Shown: one piece after another, positions 30,352 to 40,915 of the stretch
Numbering within the stretch: the first letter of the stretch is position 1
Layout of the letters: each line of letters begins with the position of its first letter
Assembly (NCBI GenBank): GCA_021773395.1
Contig: JAJFKB010000014.1
Span: forward strand, 62,001 to 126,000
Direction: 5' to 3'
Length of the DNA stretch: 64,000 bases
Source: Gammaproteobacteria bacterium
Lineage (GTDB): Bacteria; Pseudomonadota; Gammaproteobacteria; Pseudomonadales; IMCC2047
Translations under genes and position numbers: made by a program
The notes under the pieces: model-generated
The model's input: only the letters and a program-made list of their open reading frames with translations
The model's database searches: none
Told to the model about the DNA's origin: nothing

Positions 30352-31359
30352 TTGAAAGTAATGGTCACCGGATCGGCAGGTTTTATTGGTGCAGCCTTAT
30401 CCAGACGTTTGCTGGAACGAGGAGATGAAGTTGTCGGTGTTGATAATCTTAACGATTATTATGATGTTTCATTGAAAAAAGCACGGCTTCAGTCATTGTT
30501 GGCCTTTGATACTTTCACGGACGAGCGTATCAATATTGAAGATCAATCGGTCATGGAGGCGGCATTCAAAAGACATCAGCCGCAACGTGTGGTAAATCTC
30601 GCAGCACAGGCCGGTGTGCGCTATTCACTGGAAAACCCCCACGCTTACGTATCTTCGAATTTAGCGGGGTTTATGAATATATTGGAAGGCTGTCGCTATA
30701 ATCAAGTCGAACATCTGGTTTATGCATCCAGCAGTTCTGTTTATGGCTCAAATACGAAAATGCCCTTTTCCGTAGCGGACAACGTTGACCATCCGGTAAG
30801 CCTTTACGCAGCAACCAAAAAAGCTAATGAACTGATGGCCCACACTTATAGCCACCTGTACCAGTTACCGACCGCTGGACTTCGGTTTTTTACCGTATAT
30901 GGACCCTGGGGCAGGCCGGATATGGCGCTATTTATTTTTACTCGAAAGATCCTGGCCGGTGAGCCTATTGATGTATTTAATTATGGTAAGCATAGAAGGG
31001 ATTTCACCTATATTGATGATATTGTGGAAGGGGTGATTCGTACGCTTGATCAGGTTGCAGAGCCTAACTTGGCATGGAATGGTGATATGCCGGATTCGGC
31101 TACCAGCAGCTCCCCTTACCGGCTCTATAATATTGGAAGTAACAATCCGATTGAATTAATGCGTTACATTGAAGTGCTGGAAGAGTGCCTGGGTCAGACC
31201 GCTGAAAAACGACTATTGCCGATGCAGGCTGGTGATGTTCCCGCCACCTATGCCGATGTGGAAGCTTTGATTCGGGATGTTGGTTATAAGCCACAGACGC
31301 CAATAGAGCAGGGAATCGCGAATTTCGTGGACTGGTACAGAGACTTTTATCAGCAGTAA
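30352..31359 (+). CDS. NAD-dependent epimerase, probable UDP-glucuronate 4-epimerase
   Basis: An extended SDR of 335 aa with the NAD motif [11 protein letters not shown], catalytic serines in [16 protein letters not shown] and YAATK. The segment [20 protein letters not shown] is characteristic of the UDP-glucuronate/galacturonate 4-epimerase group (CapI, LpsL). It would supply UDP-galacturonate for surface polysaccharide. TTG start with AAGGGAG upstream; an ATG at 30361 would be shorter by three residues. It lies apart from other polysaccharide genes, between uvrB and tRNA-Val. Confidence 0.85.
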   Translation: MKVMVTGSAGFIGAALSRRLLERGDEVVGVDNLNDYYDVSLKKARLQSLLAFDTFTDERINIEDQSVMEAAFKRHQPQRVVNLAAQAGVRYSLENPHAYVSSNLAGFMNILEGCRYNQVEHLVYASSSSVYGSNTKMPFSVADNVDHPVSLYAATKKANELMAHTYSHLYQLPTAGLRFFTVYGPWGRPDMALFIFTRKILAGEPIDVFNYGKHRRDFTYIDDIVEGVIRTLDQVAEPNLAWNGDMPDSATSSSPYRLYNIGSNNPIELMRYIEVLEECLGQTAEKRLLPMQAGDVPATYADVEALIRDVGYKPQTPIEQGIANFVDWYRDFYQQ

Positions 31360-31411
31360 TTGCACTGCCTGACTGAGTAAAAATAAAGCTGCTTTTGTTT
31401 TAGATTTTTGC

Positions 31412-31440
31412 TTGAGCAAGCTGGCGACTGGTGGTATCGT
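31412..31440 (+). promoter_or_regulatory. probable promoter of tRNA-Val
   Basis: TTGAGC (31412-31417) and TATCGT (31435-31440) are spaced by 17 bases, with four of six matches each. The tRNA begins 15 bases after the -10 box. Confidence 0.5.
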
Positions 31441-31454
31441 ACGCAGCTCGAATT

Positions 31455-31531
31455 AGGCGCGTAGCTCAGTTGGTTAGAGCACCACCTTGACATGGTGGGG
31501 GTCGTTGGTTCAACTCCAATCGCGCCTACCA
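31455..31531 (+). tRNA. tRNA-Val (anticodon GAC)
   Basis: A complete tRNA of 77 bases. The acceptor AGGCGCG (31455-31461) pairs with CGCGCCT (31521-31527), the anticodon loop is CTTGACA with anticodon GAC, the T stem is GTTGG/CCAAT, and the 3' end ACCA is encoded. The anticodon arm sequence is the usual gammaproteobacterial tRNA-Val(GAC) one. Confidence 0.96.
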
Positions 31532-31559
31532 ATTCAAATCAATAACGCCGATTATTGTG

Positions 31560-31592
31560 AGCGCCTCCAGAAATGGGGGCGCTTTTGTTTTT
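31560..31592 (+). terminator. terminator of tRNA-Val
   Basis: AGCGCCTCC (31560-31568) pairs with GGGGGCGCT (31575-31583), with one U-G pair, followed by TTTTGTTTTT-like sequence. Confidence 0.85.
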
Positions 31593-31774
31593 ACTGCGCG
31601 AATACTGTTTTAGGCTCCGTCTCATCGTACCTGATGGGTATCTGCAGCCGCTCAATCTATATCGAAATATTCACTAAACGCTACTTTGATGCACAATCTA
31701 TGCATCTCTGTTAGCTATGTTTCGAAGGTTGGCTATACTTACTTTATAAGTGGAAATACAAGCAGGAATTCTCT

Positions 31775-32629
31775 ATGACTGATATAAATTTGCAAGTTCT
31801 TTTCCAGGAGGTTCTTGATCGAGTACTTCAGGAAGATTTTCGTCTGCCAAGCATGCCTGATGTGGCGATGAAGGTTCGGTCGGCGATCTCGAAAGATAAT
31901 GCGACCTGTAATTCTTTGACAGAAATTATAGCCAAAGATCCTGCGTTAACGGCGTATTTAATTCAGGCTGCATCAAGCCCGGTATATCGTAGGGCAGTTC
32001 CGCCCAAAACGCTAGCTGAGGTGGTAGGCGTGCTGGGCTTTTCGGCTACTAGCAGTCTTGTAATGGTTCACTCCACAAGAAATATGGTTGAGATTAAAGA
32101 TGCCACCGCAAAAAAACTATTCCAACATACGTGGGATCGGTTGGTCGTAAAAACAAGCGTTGCCAGCTTTCTTGCGCAGAAGTTTAAATACTTCCCTGTC
32201 GACGAAGTTCAGATGGCGATGCTGTTGACCGAAGTTGGATCTCTGTCAGTACTTTCGGCAATGTTAGAAGCTTCAGACAGCCCTGATGCCGATATCTATT
32301 TTCAGATGTGTCGTGAGTACAGTAAAAGAATAGGTGTTGCAGTGTTGACCAAATGGGAAGTGGATCAGACCATAATCAATGTTTTAAATGATTGCGGACA
32401 ATGGGATAAGAGCTGGGAAGACAATCCTGGCTTGCTCGATATTGCAAACCTTGCTTTGTATTACACCGTACTTTTAACAATAGAAAACCCTTCGCTTCCA
32501 GAGCTGGAGTCTCTGTCGGCATATCAGAGAATCCCTGAAGAAATTAGAGTCTGTTCGAAACCAAATTGGCTCGAGTTGATCACTGATAATGATGAAGAGA
32601 TTCAAGCCATTATTGGTGCATTTAAGTAA
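31775..32629 (+). CDS. HDOD domain protein
   Basis: A 284-aa stand-alone HDOD protein. The N-terminal part has the pattern LPSMPDVAMKVRSAISKD and ITEIIAKDPALTAYLIQAASS-like sequence, the hallmark of the HDOD fold, an HD-related domain that lacks full metal ligands. HDOD proteins act in signalling, often with cyclic di-GMP or two-component systems, but no output domain is present and the function is unknown. It is monocistronic, between tRNA-Val and a long non-coding stretch. Confidence 0.78.
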   Translation: MTDINLQVLFQEVLDRVLQEDFRLPSMPDVAMKVRSAISKDNATCNSLTEIIAKDPALTAYLIQAASSPVYRRAVPPKTLAEVVGVLGFSATSSLVMVHSTRNMVEIKDATAKKLFQHTWDRLVVKTSVASFLAQKFKYFPVDEVQMAMLLTEVGSLSVLSAMLEASDSPDADIYFQMCREYSKRIGVAVLTKWEVDQTIINVLNDCGQWDKSWEDNPGLLDIANLALYYTVLLTIENPSLPELESLSAYQRIPEEIRVCSKPNWLELITDNDEEIQAIIGAFK

Positions 32630-33227
32630 TATCAATATGGAGTTATTGCTGAAATTAGAGAGACTATGTTCAGGTAGAATAGATTAATTAGAGCTTTTTA
32701 ATGTTTTGAAATGAAAGAAAAAGATCAGTTTTCACTTGTGGTTGGCTAACATGCCGGTTGCGTCGAGCGGTCAAGCTGGACGTTCACCAATCTGATACAA
32801 TAGAATGAAACTAACCTCCTTTTGTCTTTTTGTTTCTTTATATTTTTTAGGTGAAGGGTTAAATGAAATTCGGTTTCGCTATTCTGCATGAGAGTGAAAC
32901 CGTATCATGGCATAGAAGTACCCGTTTCCGTGATCCTATATTTTTATTTTTTGAAATTCAAATATTGTGAAATTTACAGTGACATCAACCCTAATAGGGA
33001 TGATGTGTATGCTATTGCTAGTTTGGCTGCAAAATGTAGGAACCGCGAACTATTAATGTTGAGTGAGACATTAAGGTAAATGGATTGTGTTATTGGGAAA
33101 GGCGGTAATGTGATCAAATTATGACAACTTTTTCCGAATCCATTAGAATGAATGCTGATCTCAATTTACCTAACCCTGAGCTACGTTAGTTTACTGGTGG
33201 CGTAGCAGATTACGAAAGATTAGATAC
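32630..33227 (+). other. 598-base AT-rich intergenic region upstream of nadA
   Basis: No convincing gene is seen. A 63-codon open frame (32888-33079) lacks a ribosome site and recognisable features. The right part holds the nadA promoter and a leader hairpin, GCTACG (33180-33185) with CGTAGC (33201-33206). The left two thirds hold nothing I can identify. Confidence 0.6.
33121..33149 (+). promoter_or_regulatory. promoter of nadA
   Basis: ATGACA (33121-33126) and TAGAAT (33144-33149) are spaced by exactly 17 bases, with five of six matches in each box. The predicted start near 33156 gives a 70-base leader containing a 6-bp hairpin before nadA. Confidence 0.65.
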
Positions 33228-34298
33228 ATGTCACAGCAAGTACAGGAACAACTGGCGAGTCAAATTCATCTGGCGCAGGTTAATGAAGCGAAGGCTATGA
33301 GCCTTGTTGAAGCCGCTGACTATAAACGGGAAATTAAAAAATTACTTGATCAGGAAGATGCCGTTTTAGTGGCCCATTATTACACGGACCCGATGTTACA
33401 GGAGCTGGCTGAGGAAACAGGCGGTTGCGTTTCTGATTCACTGGAGATGGCGCGCTTTGGTAATCGTCACTCAGCATCCACGCTGGTGGTGGCCGGTGTT
33501 AAATTTATGGGTGAAACGGCGAAAATTCTAAATCCGGAAAAACGTGTATTGATGCCGACGCTGGAGGCAACCTGTTCATTGGATCTGGGTTGCCCGATCG
33601 AAGAATTTGGCCCCTTTTGCGATCAGCATCAGGATCATACAGTGGTGGTTTATGCGAATACTTCAGCCGCAGTGAAGGCGCGTGCAGACTGGGTTGTGAC
33701 CTCCAGTATTGCGCTTGATGTGGTGGAGCATTTGATCTCGCAGGAAAAGAAAGTAATTTGGGCACCTGATAAGCACTTGGGCAACTATATCCAGCATCAA
33801 ACAGGTGCGAAAATGCTCATGTGGGATAGTGCCTGCATCGTGCATGAGGAGTTCAAGGCGAAGGGTGTGTTGGATCTGAAGGCGCTATACCCGGATGCGG
33901 GTGTGCTTGTGCATCCTGAATCACCGGCTGCGGTTATCGATGTGGCGGATGCGGTAGGATCCACCAGTCAGCTGATTAAGGCAGCTCAGGAATTGCCTCA
34001 TAATATGTTTATTGTGGCTACTGATCGGGGTATTTTCTATAAGATGCATCAGATGGCGCCGCAGAAAACATTTATTGATGCGCCGACTGGCGGTAAAGGG
34101 GCGACCTGCATTAGCTGTGCTCACTGTCCCTGGATGGCGATGAATGGATTGGAGAATCTTAAGCAGACGCTCGAGCAAGGGATAAATGAAGTATTGATCG
34201 ATCCACAGCTGGGTGAACGTGCAATGATTCCGTTGCAGCGTATGCTAAGTTTTGCAGAGCAGATCAGGCAGCAAGATTCTGTTGTGGGTAAAGCCTAG
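33228..34298 (+). CDS. nadA: Quinolinate synthase A
   Basis: NadA condenses iminoaspartate with dihydroxyacetone phosphate to quinolinate, using a [4Fe-4S] cluster. Candidate cysteine ligands lie in [22 protein letters not shown] and ISCAHCPWM. The 356-aa length is normal. The NadB partner is not in the window. The last four bases overlap the convergent bepA gene, where one CTAG serves as stop for both. Confidence 0.96.
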   Translation: MSQQVQEQLASQIHLAQVNEAKAMSLVEAADYKREIKKLLDQEDAVLVAHYYTDPMLQELAEETGGCVSDSLEMARFGNRHSASTLVVAGVKFMGETAKILNPEKRVLMPTLEATCSLDLGCPIEEFGPFCDQHQDHTVVVYANTSAAVKARADWVVTSSIALDVVEHLISQEKKVIWAPDKHLGNYIQHQTGAKMLMWDSACIVHEEFKAKGVLDLKALYPDAGVLVHPESPAAVIDVADAVGSTSQLIKAAQELPHNMFIVATDRGIFYKMHQMAPQKTFIDAPTGGKGATCISCAHCPWMAMNGLENLKQTLEQGINEVLIDPQLGERAMIPLQRMLSFAEQIRQQDSVVGKA

Positions 34299-35752
34299 AA
34301 GCTCTTTAACTCCAGCGCATAATTCTGCACATCTCTTAAACGCTGGTCGATTTTGGCGGTGAGTTGATAATTTCCTCCCGCCTTTATGCGGGCAAATTCA
34401 AGTTGCTCGGCGGCGCGGTCCATATTCCCTGTTAATATAAAATATTCTGCACGCGCTTGATGCACGCCCAATATGTTGCCACTGAGTCCGTGGATTTCGG
34501 CAAGCTCATACCAAATGTTAGGGTCGTTTGGACGATTCTTACTGAGTTGAATGAGCAAGGACTCTGATTCCTTGTATTTCTGCTGGAGGTTGAGATTTTT
34601 TGCCAAAGCGACACTCAGCGGATGGTTGTTCGGTGAAATCTCTAGATGTTTTCTTAGAAGCCGCTCTACATCGGGTAATTTCTCCGGGTGCAAGTTGATT
34701 TCAGCATGGGCGAACAGGTAACTGATGCGGCGAGGATCCTTTTCTAATAGGGGGGCAAGAGTCTGGTTGGCCTCTTGTGGCAGGTTGGCAGCCTTGTAGG
34801 CCAGAGCCAGGCCATAGCGCGCTGCATCCGCACGCATGCTGTCTGGATTATCTAATTCGCTCTCAAAATGTTTTATTGACTTGCCGGCGGATTCCCCAAA
34901 TTTAAGTAAAATGCGGTTTTTCATCAGGTAGTATTCAATGTTTTCCTGATAATCTACTGCATTAAACTGTGCAGCACGGTTGCGAGCATCAGAAACCCTG
35001 GACTCAGTCACTGGGTGTGTAAGCAGAAATTCCGGTGGGCGAGATCCCAGCAGCCTCTGTGCCGCCAGCATTCGCTCAAACATTTTGGCCATGGCATTTG
35101 GATCCATACCTGCATTCACCAGGGTTTTTAGCCCAATACGGTCTGCTTCTTGTTCGTTTTGGCGACTAAAACGTAATTGCCCGTCTAGTATGACTGCCTG
35201 AGTTGCAGTAATGGCAGCCATTCCCGCTTCGCCACCAGCGGCTGCAGCGATGACAACGCTGGCAAGCAAGGCGGCCATGCTGGGTATTTGTTTGCGCTTC
35301 GCTTCTTCGACATTTCGCGAATAATGCCTTTGACTCAGGTGTGCGAGTTCGTGTGCCACCACAGAAGCAAATTCCTGCTCCGAGTTGGCATTGATAAAGA
35401 GTCCTGCGTTCACTCCAACAACACCGCCGGGTACTGCAAACGCATTCAGCGCAGGACTTTTTATGACTACCAGCTCCAGGCGACGATCTCGCAATTCACT
35501 ATGTTCAGCGAGCCGATAGAGCAAGTACTCGACGTAATCATGAATTAGTGGGTCCGACATGATCGGAGTGCGGCTGCGGAGTGCTTTTAACCATGCGCGA
35601 CCCAGGCGGTGTTCTTTCTCCTGTGATACTGTCGCGGAAGCTGCATCCCCTAAAGAGGGAAGATTATTGGCATAAGCGAAGGCGTAGGGCCAATGCAGCA
35701 CGACAAGAAAAATGATCGGTGTGAAAATGTAGCGCAGAAAAAATTTTATCAT
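34295..35752 (-). CDS. bepA: Periplasmic M48 metalloprotease with TPR repeats (BepA-like)
   Basis: BepA is a periplasmic protease/chaperone that helps assemble or degrade outer-membrane proteins such as LptD. The signal peptide covers about residues 1-28 if the ATG at 35752 is used. The zinc motif HELAH is at residues 134-138, with the third ligand in NEQEADRIG. The C-terminal half is a TPR-like array. A longer in-frame ATG at 35791 would precede the signal peptide by 13 residues. In Pseudomonas the homologue also lies between nadA and a tusA-like gene. Confidence 0.9.
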   Translation of the reverse strand: MIKFFLRYIFTPIIFLVVLHWPYAFAYANNLPSLGDAASATVSQEKEHRLGRAWLKALRSRTPIMSDPLIHDYVEYLLYRLAEHSELRDRRLELVVIKSPALNAFAVPGGVVGVNAGLFINANSEQEFASVVAHELAHLSQRHYSRNVEEAKRKQIPSMAALLASVVIAAAAGGEAGMAAITATQAVILDGQLRFSRQNEQEADRIGLKTLVNAGMDPNAMAKMFERMLAAQRLLGSRPPEFLLTHPVTESRVSDARNRAAQFNAVDYQENIEYYLMKNRILLKFGESAGKSIKHFESELDNPDSMRADAARYGLALAYKAANLPQEANQTLAPLLEKDPRRISYLFAHAEINLHPEKLPDVERLLRKHLEISPNNHPLSVALAKNLNLQQKYKESESLLIQLSKNRPNDPNIWYELAEIHGLSGNILGVHQARAEYFILTGNMDRAAEQLEFARIKAGGNYQLTAKIDQRLRDVQNYALELKSF

Positions 35753-35952
35753 TGTAGAACGGCAATCCCCATGATTCTGTTGGGTGGGCATGCATTATTA
35801 TTTAACGCTATTGTGACATTATCAGTAGGGGTTTGTTTCAATGCCCCAGACATAAAATTGGCCAGTCGTTCCATAATCTCATCATATGCTATAGCATTCC
35901 AGAGAATTATTGTATGCTTGGGCACTAGGCTATTATTGGAAGGCGAGAACGC

Positions 35953-36189
35953 GTGTTAGAAATAAACCGAGAACTGGACGCGACGAATCTGCGTTGTCCG
36001 CTGCCCCTGCTAAAGGCGAAGAAAGCGCTAAATGAGATGCAGGCGAATGAGGTGTTGAAAGTTCTGGCGACAGATCCTGGTTCGGAGCGTGATTTCAAGG
36101 TATTTGCTGAACAAAGTAGTAACGAAATGCTCGAGTGCAAGAGAGCAGGCGAGGTTTATATCTATTTAATCAGGAAGGGCGAGTGTTAA
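35953..36189 (+). CDS. TusA/SirA family sulfurtransferase
   Basis: A 78-aa protein with the family motif LRCPLPLLKAKKAL, in which Cys15 is the persulfide-carrying residue. TusA proteins relay sulfur for tRNA thiolation or molybdenum cofactor metabolism. This copy is of the type found beside bepA in Pseudomonas, so it may not be the canonical TusA. GTG start. It is divergent from bepA and followed 50 bases later by the permease gene. Confidence 0.88.
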   Translation: MLEINRELDATNLRCPLPLLKAKKALNEMQANEVLKVLATDPGSERDFKVFAEQSSNEMLECKRAGEVYIYLIRKGEC

Positions 36190-36239
36190 TCAGGATGGGT
36201 GCATGAGGCAAGTTTTGCATCAAACCATGTGGAGCAGCA

Positions 36240-37331
36240 ATGATTAGGGTTGTTAAAACCTGGGTTGAACGATATTTTTCTGATGAAGAAGCGCTGATTC
36301 TATTTTTGCTTTTGGCGTTTACGTTGATTCTGGTGTTAACGGTCGGCGAAATGCTAGGGCCAGTATTTGTAGGCTTGGTGTTGGCATTTTTGATGCAGGG
36401 AGTGGTCGCTCAGCTTGAAAGATTTAAAGTCCCTCACCTGGCTTCGGTTTCTTTGGTGTTTGTCCTGTTTCTCGGGCTGCTATTTACCTTTATATTCATA
36501 CTGTTGCCCTTAATATGGAATCAGTTGACCAGCCTGTTTTCCGAGTTGCCTAGAATGCTCCATGATGGACAGGAACTGTTGCTTGGTTTACCGGAGAAAT
36601 ACCCGCAGTTTGTTTCTGAAGCTCAAATAAAGGACTGGATTAAGGATGCCAGTAAAGAAACTGGCAAAGTGGGTCAGTGGGTTGTTTCCTACTCGTTGTC
36701 TACAATTCCCAATCTGGTAGCGCTGATTATTTATCTGGTGTTGGTACCTATCCTGGTGTTCTTTTTTCTGAAAGACCGAGCTGTGATTCTTGGCTGGTTT
36801 TCCTTACTGTTGCCGAAAGAACGCAAGTTGATGAACCAGATCTGGCTGGAAATGAATGACCAGATAGCGAATTATATTCGCGGCAAAGTGATAGAAATTG
36901 TGCTGGTTGGAGTAGCTTCATTTTTAGCTTTTTCACTCATGGGGCTAAATTATGCGGCCTTATTGGCAATCCTGGTAGGGCTGTCGGTAATCATACCCTA
37001 TGTCGGTGCGGCGGTGGTGACTATACCGGTTGCTTTGATTAGCGCCTTTCAATGGGGTTGGACCTCCGACTTTTTCTACCTGATGATTGTTTATGGCGTT
37101 ATCCAAACCCTGGATGGCAATCTCTTGGTGCCCTTCCTTTTTTCCGAAGTTGTAAACCTGCATCCAGTGGCCATCATTATTGCTGTGTTGTTTTTTGGCG
37201 GATTGTGGGGCCTGTGGGGAGTGTTTTTTGCTATTCCGTTGGCAACCCTGATTAAGGCAATTTTAACGGCATGGCCGACACCTTCTCGTAGAAAACCCAA
37301 GGTAGAAGAAGAACCGGCGGCCAGCGCGTGA
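36240..37331 (+). CDS. PerM/AI-2E family membrane permease
   Basis: A 363-aa protein with about eight membrane helices. The arrangement is N-terminal pairs, a soluble middle part (about residues 95-150), and a C-terminal cluster with the family sequence ILVGLSVIIPYVGAAVV. Members have been linked to autoinducer-2 export or sodium-proton exchange, but the substrate of this one cannot be stated. It is downstream of the TusA-like gene and upstream of the mucD-like protease. Confidence 0.85.
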   Translation: MIRVVKTWVERYFSDEEALILFLLLAFTLILVLTVGEMLGPVFVGLVLAFLMQGVVAQLERFKVPHLASVSLVFVLFLGLLFTFIFILLPLIWNQLTSLFSELPRMLHDGQELLLGLPEKYPQFVSEAQIKDWIKDASKETGKVGQWVVSYSLSTIPNLVALIIYLVLVPILVFFFLKDRAVILGWFSLLLPKERKLMNQIWLEMNDQIANYIRGKVIEIVLVGVASFLAFSLMGLNYAALLAILVGLSVIIPYVGAAVVTIPVALISAFQWGWTSDFFYLMIVYGVIQTLDGNLLVPFLFSEVVNLHPVAIIIAVLFFGGLWGLWGVFFAIPLATLIKAILTAWPTPSRRKPKVEEEPAASA

Positions 37332-37476
37332 ATTAATGCTGTGCCGTAGCTGGATAAAGAATCCACTACGGAACTAAAAGCCTTTTCAAACCTCTCAGTA
37401 ATTCGTAAATTTAACTTAGAGAGTTACTCAAAAATTCTTGGGTTGCAGCTTCTTTTTAATAATTACTGGAGTTTCT

Positions 37477-38898
37477 ATGCGCTTAGTCTTAAACCTCCCT
37501 TTTTCAGCGTTACAAACCTGTATGGGTTTTGTGCTGTTAATTTTATCCATCGGTAGTGTCAATGCCGCTTCATTACCTGATTTCACGGATTTGGTTGAAA
37601 AGCTCAAGCCTGCTGTTGTGAATATCAGTACGGCGCAAAATGGCAATCAAAAATCTGCTGATGGCAACGATTCGCGGCAACAAATGCCGGAATTATTTCG
37701 TCGTTTTTTTGGTGACGAAATGTTTCCCCGGCGACAGGGGCCAGGGCAGCAGAATAAGCGATCTCTGGGGTCCGGATTTATTATCTCGGAGGATGGTTAT
37801 ATCTTGACCAATTACCATGTGGTTGCCGGGGCGGATCGAATTGTTGTGCGACTCATTGATCGACGGGAACTGGAAGCGAAGCTGGTTGGCGGAGATGAAC
37901 GGTCAGACTTAGCGCTATTGAAAATAGATGCAGTAGATTTACCGGTAGTAGAGCTTGGCGATTCAGATGAATTGGAGGTTGGTGAATGGGTGATGGCGAT
38001 AGGTTCACCCTTCGGGTTTGACTATTCAGTCACGGCAGGCATTGTCAGCGCCATCGATCGCAGTCTGCCCAGCGATAATTATGTACCTTTCATACAAACG
38101 GATGTAGCTATTAATCCGGGTAACTCAGGCGGACCTCTGATTAATATGGATGGTGAGGTTGTGGGAATTAACTCGCAGATATACACCCGTTCAGGCGGGT
38201 TTATGGGTTTATCCTTTGCAATTCCTATGCAGGTTGCTATGGATGTGGTAGAGCAGTTAAAGGAAAAAGGACATGTCAGTCGTGGTTGGCTGGGCGTGGT
38301 AATTCAGGAGGTAAATAGAGAGCTGGCTGAATCTTTTGGCTTAAAAAAGGCAGCAGGTGCATTGGTTGCAGAGGTAATACCTGATAGTCCTGCAGAAGAC
38401 GCGGGGCTGCGTGAAGGCGATATTATCACGAAGTTCGGCGATAAGGAGATTGAATTGTCTGCAGATTTACCGCATGTGGTAGGCAGCACCAAAGCGGGAA
38501 ATAAAGTTCCGGTGCAGGTGGTGCGCAATGGTCGAATGAAAACCTTAACTGTAAAAGTTGGTGATTTGCCTGAAGAGCCTGGCCAGTTGGTAACCCAAAA
38601 AAAACCAGGCAATGAAAAGGTTGCTCGGCTGGGTCTGACAGTTGCGGACTTAACTGAAAATATTGAAGCTAAAACAGGCATTAAAGAAGGTGTGATTATT
38701 GTGGATGTTGAGCAGGGTGATGCAGCTCAAGCAGGTCTGCGTCGTGGTGATATTATTACTATGATTGATGGGAAAAAGCCGGCCTCAGCACAAGCGTTTG
38801 AAGAACTGGTGGATGATTTGAAGCCGGATAAATCAGTGCCAGTGCGTATCATCAGGAATGGCCGCCCCATTTTTTTACCACTGAAAATCAGTGAATAG
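37477..38898 (+). CDS. mucD: Periplasmic serine protease DegP/MucD type
   Basis: HtrA-family protease/chaperone, 473 aa, with a signal peptide ending near VNA (about residue 30), a trypsin-like domain and two PDZ domains. The catalytic triad is His114 (TNYHVVAG), Asp144 (DERSDLALL) and Ser217 (NPGNSGGPL). It lies directly before lepA, where Pseudomonas has mucD. ATG 37477 with GGAG five bases upstream is preferred; a longer frame from 37438 would add 13 residues before the signal peptide. The algU-mucABC genes that precede mucD in Pseudomonas are absent here. Confidence 0.93.
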   Translation: MRLVLNLPFSALQTCMGFVLLILSIGSVNAASLPDFTDLVEKLKPAVVNISTAQNGNQKSADGNDSRQQMPELFRRFFGDEMFPRRQGPGQQNKRSLGSGFIISEDGYILTNYHVVAGADRIVVRLIDRRELEAKLVGGDERSDLALLKIDAVDLPVVELGDSDELEVGEWVMAIGSPFGFDYSVTAGIVSAIDRSLPSDNYVPFIQTDVAINPGNSGGPLINMDGEVVGINSQIYTRSGGFMGLSFAIPMQVAMDVVEQLKEKGHVSRGWLGVVIQEVNRELAESFGLKKAAGALVAEVIPDSPAEDAGLREGDIITKFGDKEIELSADLPHVVGSTKAGNKVPVQVVRNGRMKTLTVKVGDLPEEPGQLVTQKKPGNEKVARLGLTVADLTENIEAKTGIKEGVIIVDVEQGDAAQAGLRRGDIITMIDGKKPASAQAFEELVDDLKPDKSVPVRIIRNGRPIFLPLKISE

Positions 38899-38935
38899 CC
38901 ATTTCCCCTTCCAGGAAGAAAAATCGATTAATATT

Positions 38936-38954
38936 GGGGCCGCATAGCGGCCCC
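38936..38954 (+). promoter_or_regulatory. strong GC hairpin between mucD and lepA
   Basis: GGGGCCGC (38936-38943) pairs perfectly with GCGGCCCC (38947-38954) around an ATA loop. It follows the mucD stop by 37 bases. No T tract follows, so it is not a normal intrinsic terminator; it may protect the mucD 3' end or act with Rho. Confidence 0.45.
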
Positions 38955-39092
38955 GAATGCCACGTTAAATGGATCATCTGAATCCTTCCGAATTAGCAGC
39001 AGCGCATAGCACTGCGTCTGTAAATCATGTAGACTTGCTCCCCCAATTTACCGATAGAATTTTATCCCTTTTTTTCTGGTTGAATAGATTAA

Positions 39093-40892
39093 GTGGCAGA
39101 CCTTAAACACATTCGTAATTTTTCAATTATTGCGCACATTGATCACGGCAAATCTACGCTGGCGGATCGTTTTATTCAACATTGTGGTGGGCTGAGTGCT
39201 CGGGAGATGTCTGAGCAGGTGCTGGACTCGATGGATATCGAGCGAGAGCGTGGCATTACCATCAAGGCACAAAGCGTAACGCTTAACTATCGGGCAAAAG
39301 ACAACAATACCTACCAGCTTAATTTTATTGATACGCCCGGGCATGTGGATTTTTCCTATGAGGTATCGCGTTCATTAGCTTCCTGTGAGGGAGCTCTCTT
39401 GGTAGTGGATGCGGCGCAGGGTGTTGAGGCTCAATCTGTAGCCAACTGCTATACCGCGATCGAAGAAGGCCTTGAGGTGGTGCCAGTACTGAATAAAATG
39501 GATCTGCCGCAGGCAGAACCGGAGCGTGTTATCCGTGAAATTGAGGAAGTAATTGGGATTGATGCTCAGGACGCGGTGCATGTTAGTGCTAAAAGCGGTA
39601 TGGGTATTGAGGACGTGTTGGAGCAGATAGTGAAGCTCGTGCCACCCCCGCAAGGTGACCGCGAGAAGCCGTTACAGGCGGTGATTATCGACTCATGGTT
39701 TGATAATTATCTGGGTATTGTTTCATTAGTGCGGGTGCGCCAAGGGGTTTTGCGCAAGAAAGATAAAATCCTGGTGAAGTCGACTGGGCAGAGTTATCAA
39801 GTGGATATCGCTGGGGTGTTCACACCCAAACGACTTGAAACAGGTATTTTACAAGCAGGTGAAGTAGGGTTTGTAGTAGCGGGTATCAAGGACATTCATG
39901 GCGCACCTGTAGGCGATACTTTGGTATCGGCGAAGTTACCGGCGACAGAAGCGCTGCCTGGTTTTCAACGGGTGAAGCCACAGGTTTATGCTGGATTGTT
40001 CCCCGTGAGTTCTGACGACTACGAATCTTTTCGTGAAGCATTGGCCAAACTGAGTTTGAACGATGCTTCCTTGTTTTACGAACCTGAAAGTTCAGATGCT
40101 CTGGGTTTTGGTTTTCGCTGTGGCTTTCTTGGAATGCTGCACATGGAAATTATCCAAGAACGCCTGGAACGTGAGTATGATCTTGATTTGATTACCACTG
40201 CGCCGACGGTGGTTTACGAGGTAGTTGATAGCAAGGGCCGAGAGCTATTGGTTGATAACCCATCGAAGCTTCCGGACCCTGCTTCGATAGAAGAGATGCG
40301 AGAGCCGATTGTGGAAGCGCATATTTTAGTACCTCAGAGCCACCTAGGTAGCGTTATTACCCTGTGTGTAGAAAAGCGTGGCGTACAAAAAGATATGCAG
40401 TTTCTTGGTAGTCAAGTATCTATTACCTATGAATTGCCGATGAATGAAGTGGTGTTGGACTTTTTTGATCGACTAAAATCAGTTAGTCGGGGCTATGCCT
40501 CGTTGGACTATAGTTTTAAGCGTTTTCAAACGGCGAATTTGGTCAGGATGGATGTGTTGATTAATGGTGAAAAAGTGGATGCGCTGGCGCTGATCATTCA
40601 TCGCGATGACATTCGTACACAAAGCCGTCTGTTAACAGAAAAAATGAAAGAGTTGATTCCACGGCAGATGTTTGATGTAGCAATACAGGCTGCGGTCGGT
40701 AACCAGATTGTGGCAAGACAAACCGTAAAAGCGTTACGCAAGAATGTAACAGCCAAATGTTATGGTGGAGATATCAGTCGTAAGAAAAAGCTGTTACAAA
40801 AGCAGAAGGAAGGTAAAAAACGCATGAAGCAAGTGGGTCAGGTTGAAATTCCTCAAGAAGCCTTCCTGGCGGTACTAAAAATTGATAAATGA
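39093..40892 (+). CDS. lepA: Elongation factor 4
   Basis: Ribosome-associated GTPase that back-translocates or assists initiation. G1 motif AHIDHGKST, switch region [24 protein letters not shown] and the LepA-specific C-terminal domain with [19 protein letters not shown]. Length 599 aa is normal. GTG start. The lepB gene starts 23 bases after the stop. Confidence 0.97.
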   Translation: MADLKHIRNFSIIAHIDHGKSTLADRFIQHCGGLSAREMSEQVLDSMDIERERGITIKAQSVTLNYRAKDNNTYQLNFIDTPGHVDFSYEVSRSLASCEGALLVVDAAQGVEAQSVANCYTAIEEGLEVVPVLNKMDLPQAEPERVIREIEEVIGIDAQDAVHVSAKSGMGIEDVLEQIVKLVPPPQGDREKPLQAVIIDSWFDNYLGIVSLVRVRQGVLRKKDKILVKSTGQSYQVDIAGVFTPKRLETGILQAGEVGFVVAGIKDIHGAPVGDTLVSAKLPATEALPGFQRVKPQVYAGLFPVSSDDYESFREALAKLSLNDASLFYEPESSDALGFGFRCGFLGMLHMEIIQERLEREYDLDLITTAPTVVYEVVDSKGRELLVDNPSKLPDPASIEEMREPIVEAHILVPQSHLGSVITLCVEKRGVQKDMQFLGSQVSITYELPMNEVVLDFFDRLKSVSRGYASLDYSFKRFQTANLVRMDVLINGEKVDALALIIHRDDIRTQSRLLTEKMKELIPRQMFDVAIQAAVGNQIVARQTVKALRKNVTAKCYGGDISRKKKLLQKQKEGKKRMKQVGQVEIPQEAFLAVLKIDK

Positions 40893-40915
40893 TAAAAAAA
40901 TAAGGTGACCCAGAA

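Noticed and set aside
31487..31714. 75-codon open frame starting in tRNA-Val
   Set aside because: It begins inside the tRNA anticodon arm and runs through its terminator.
32745..32805. attC-like sequence (GCTAACA ... GCGGTCAAGCTGGACG)
   Set aside because: It resembles one arm of an integron attC site, but the complementary right arm is absent and there is no cassette or integrase.
32888..33079. 63-codon open frame in the gap before nadA
   Set aside because: No Shine-Dalgarno, no recognisable domain, and AT-rich composition unlike neighbouring genes.
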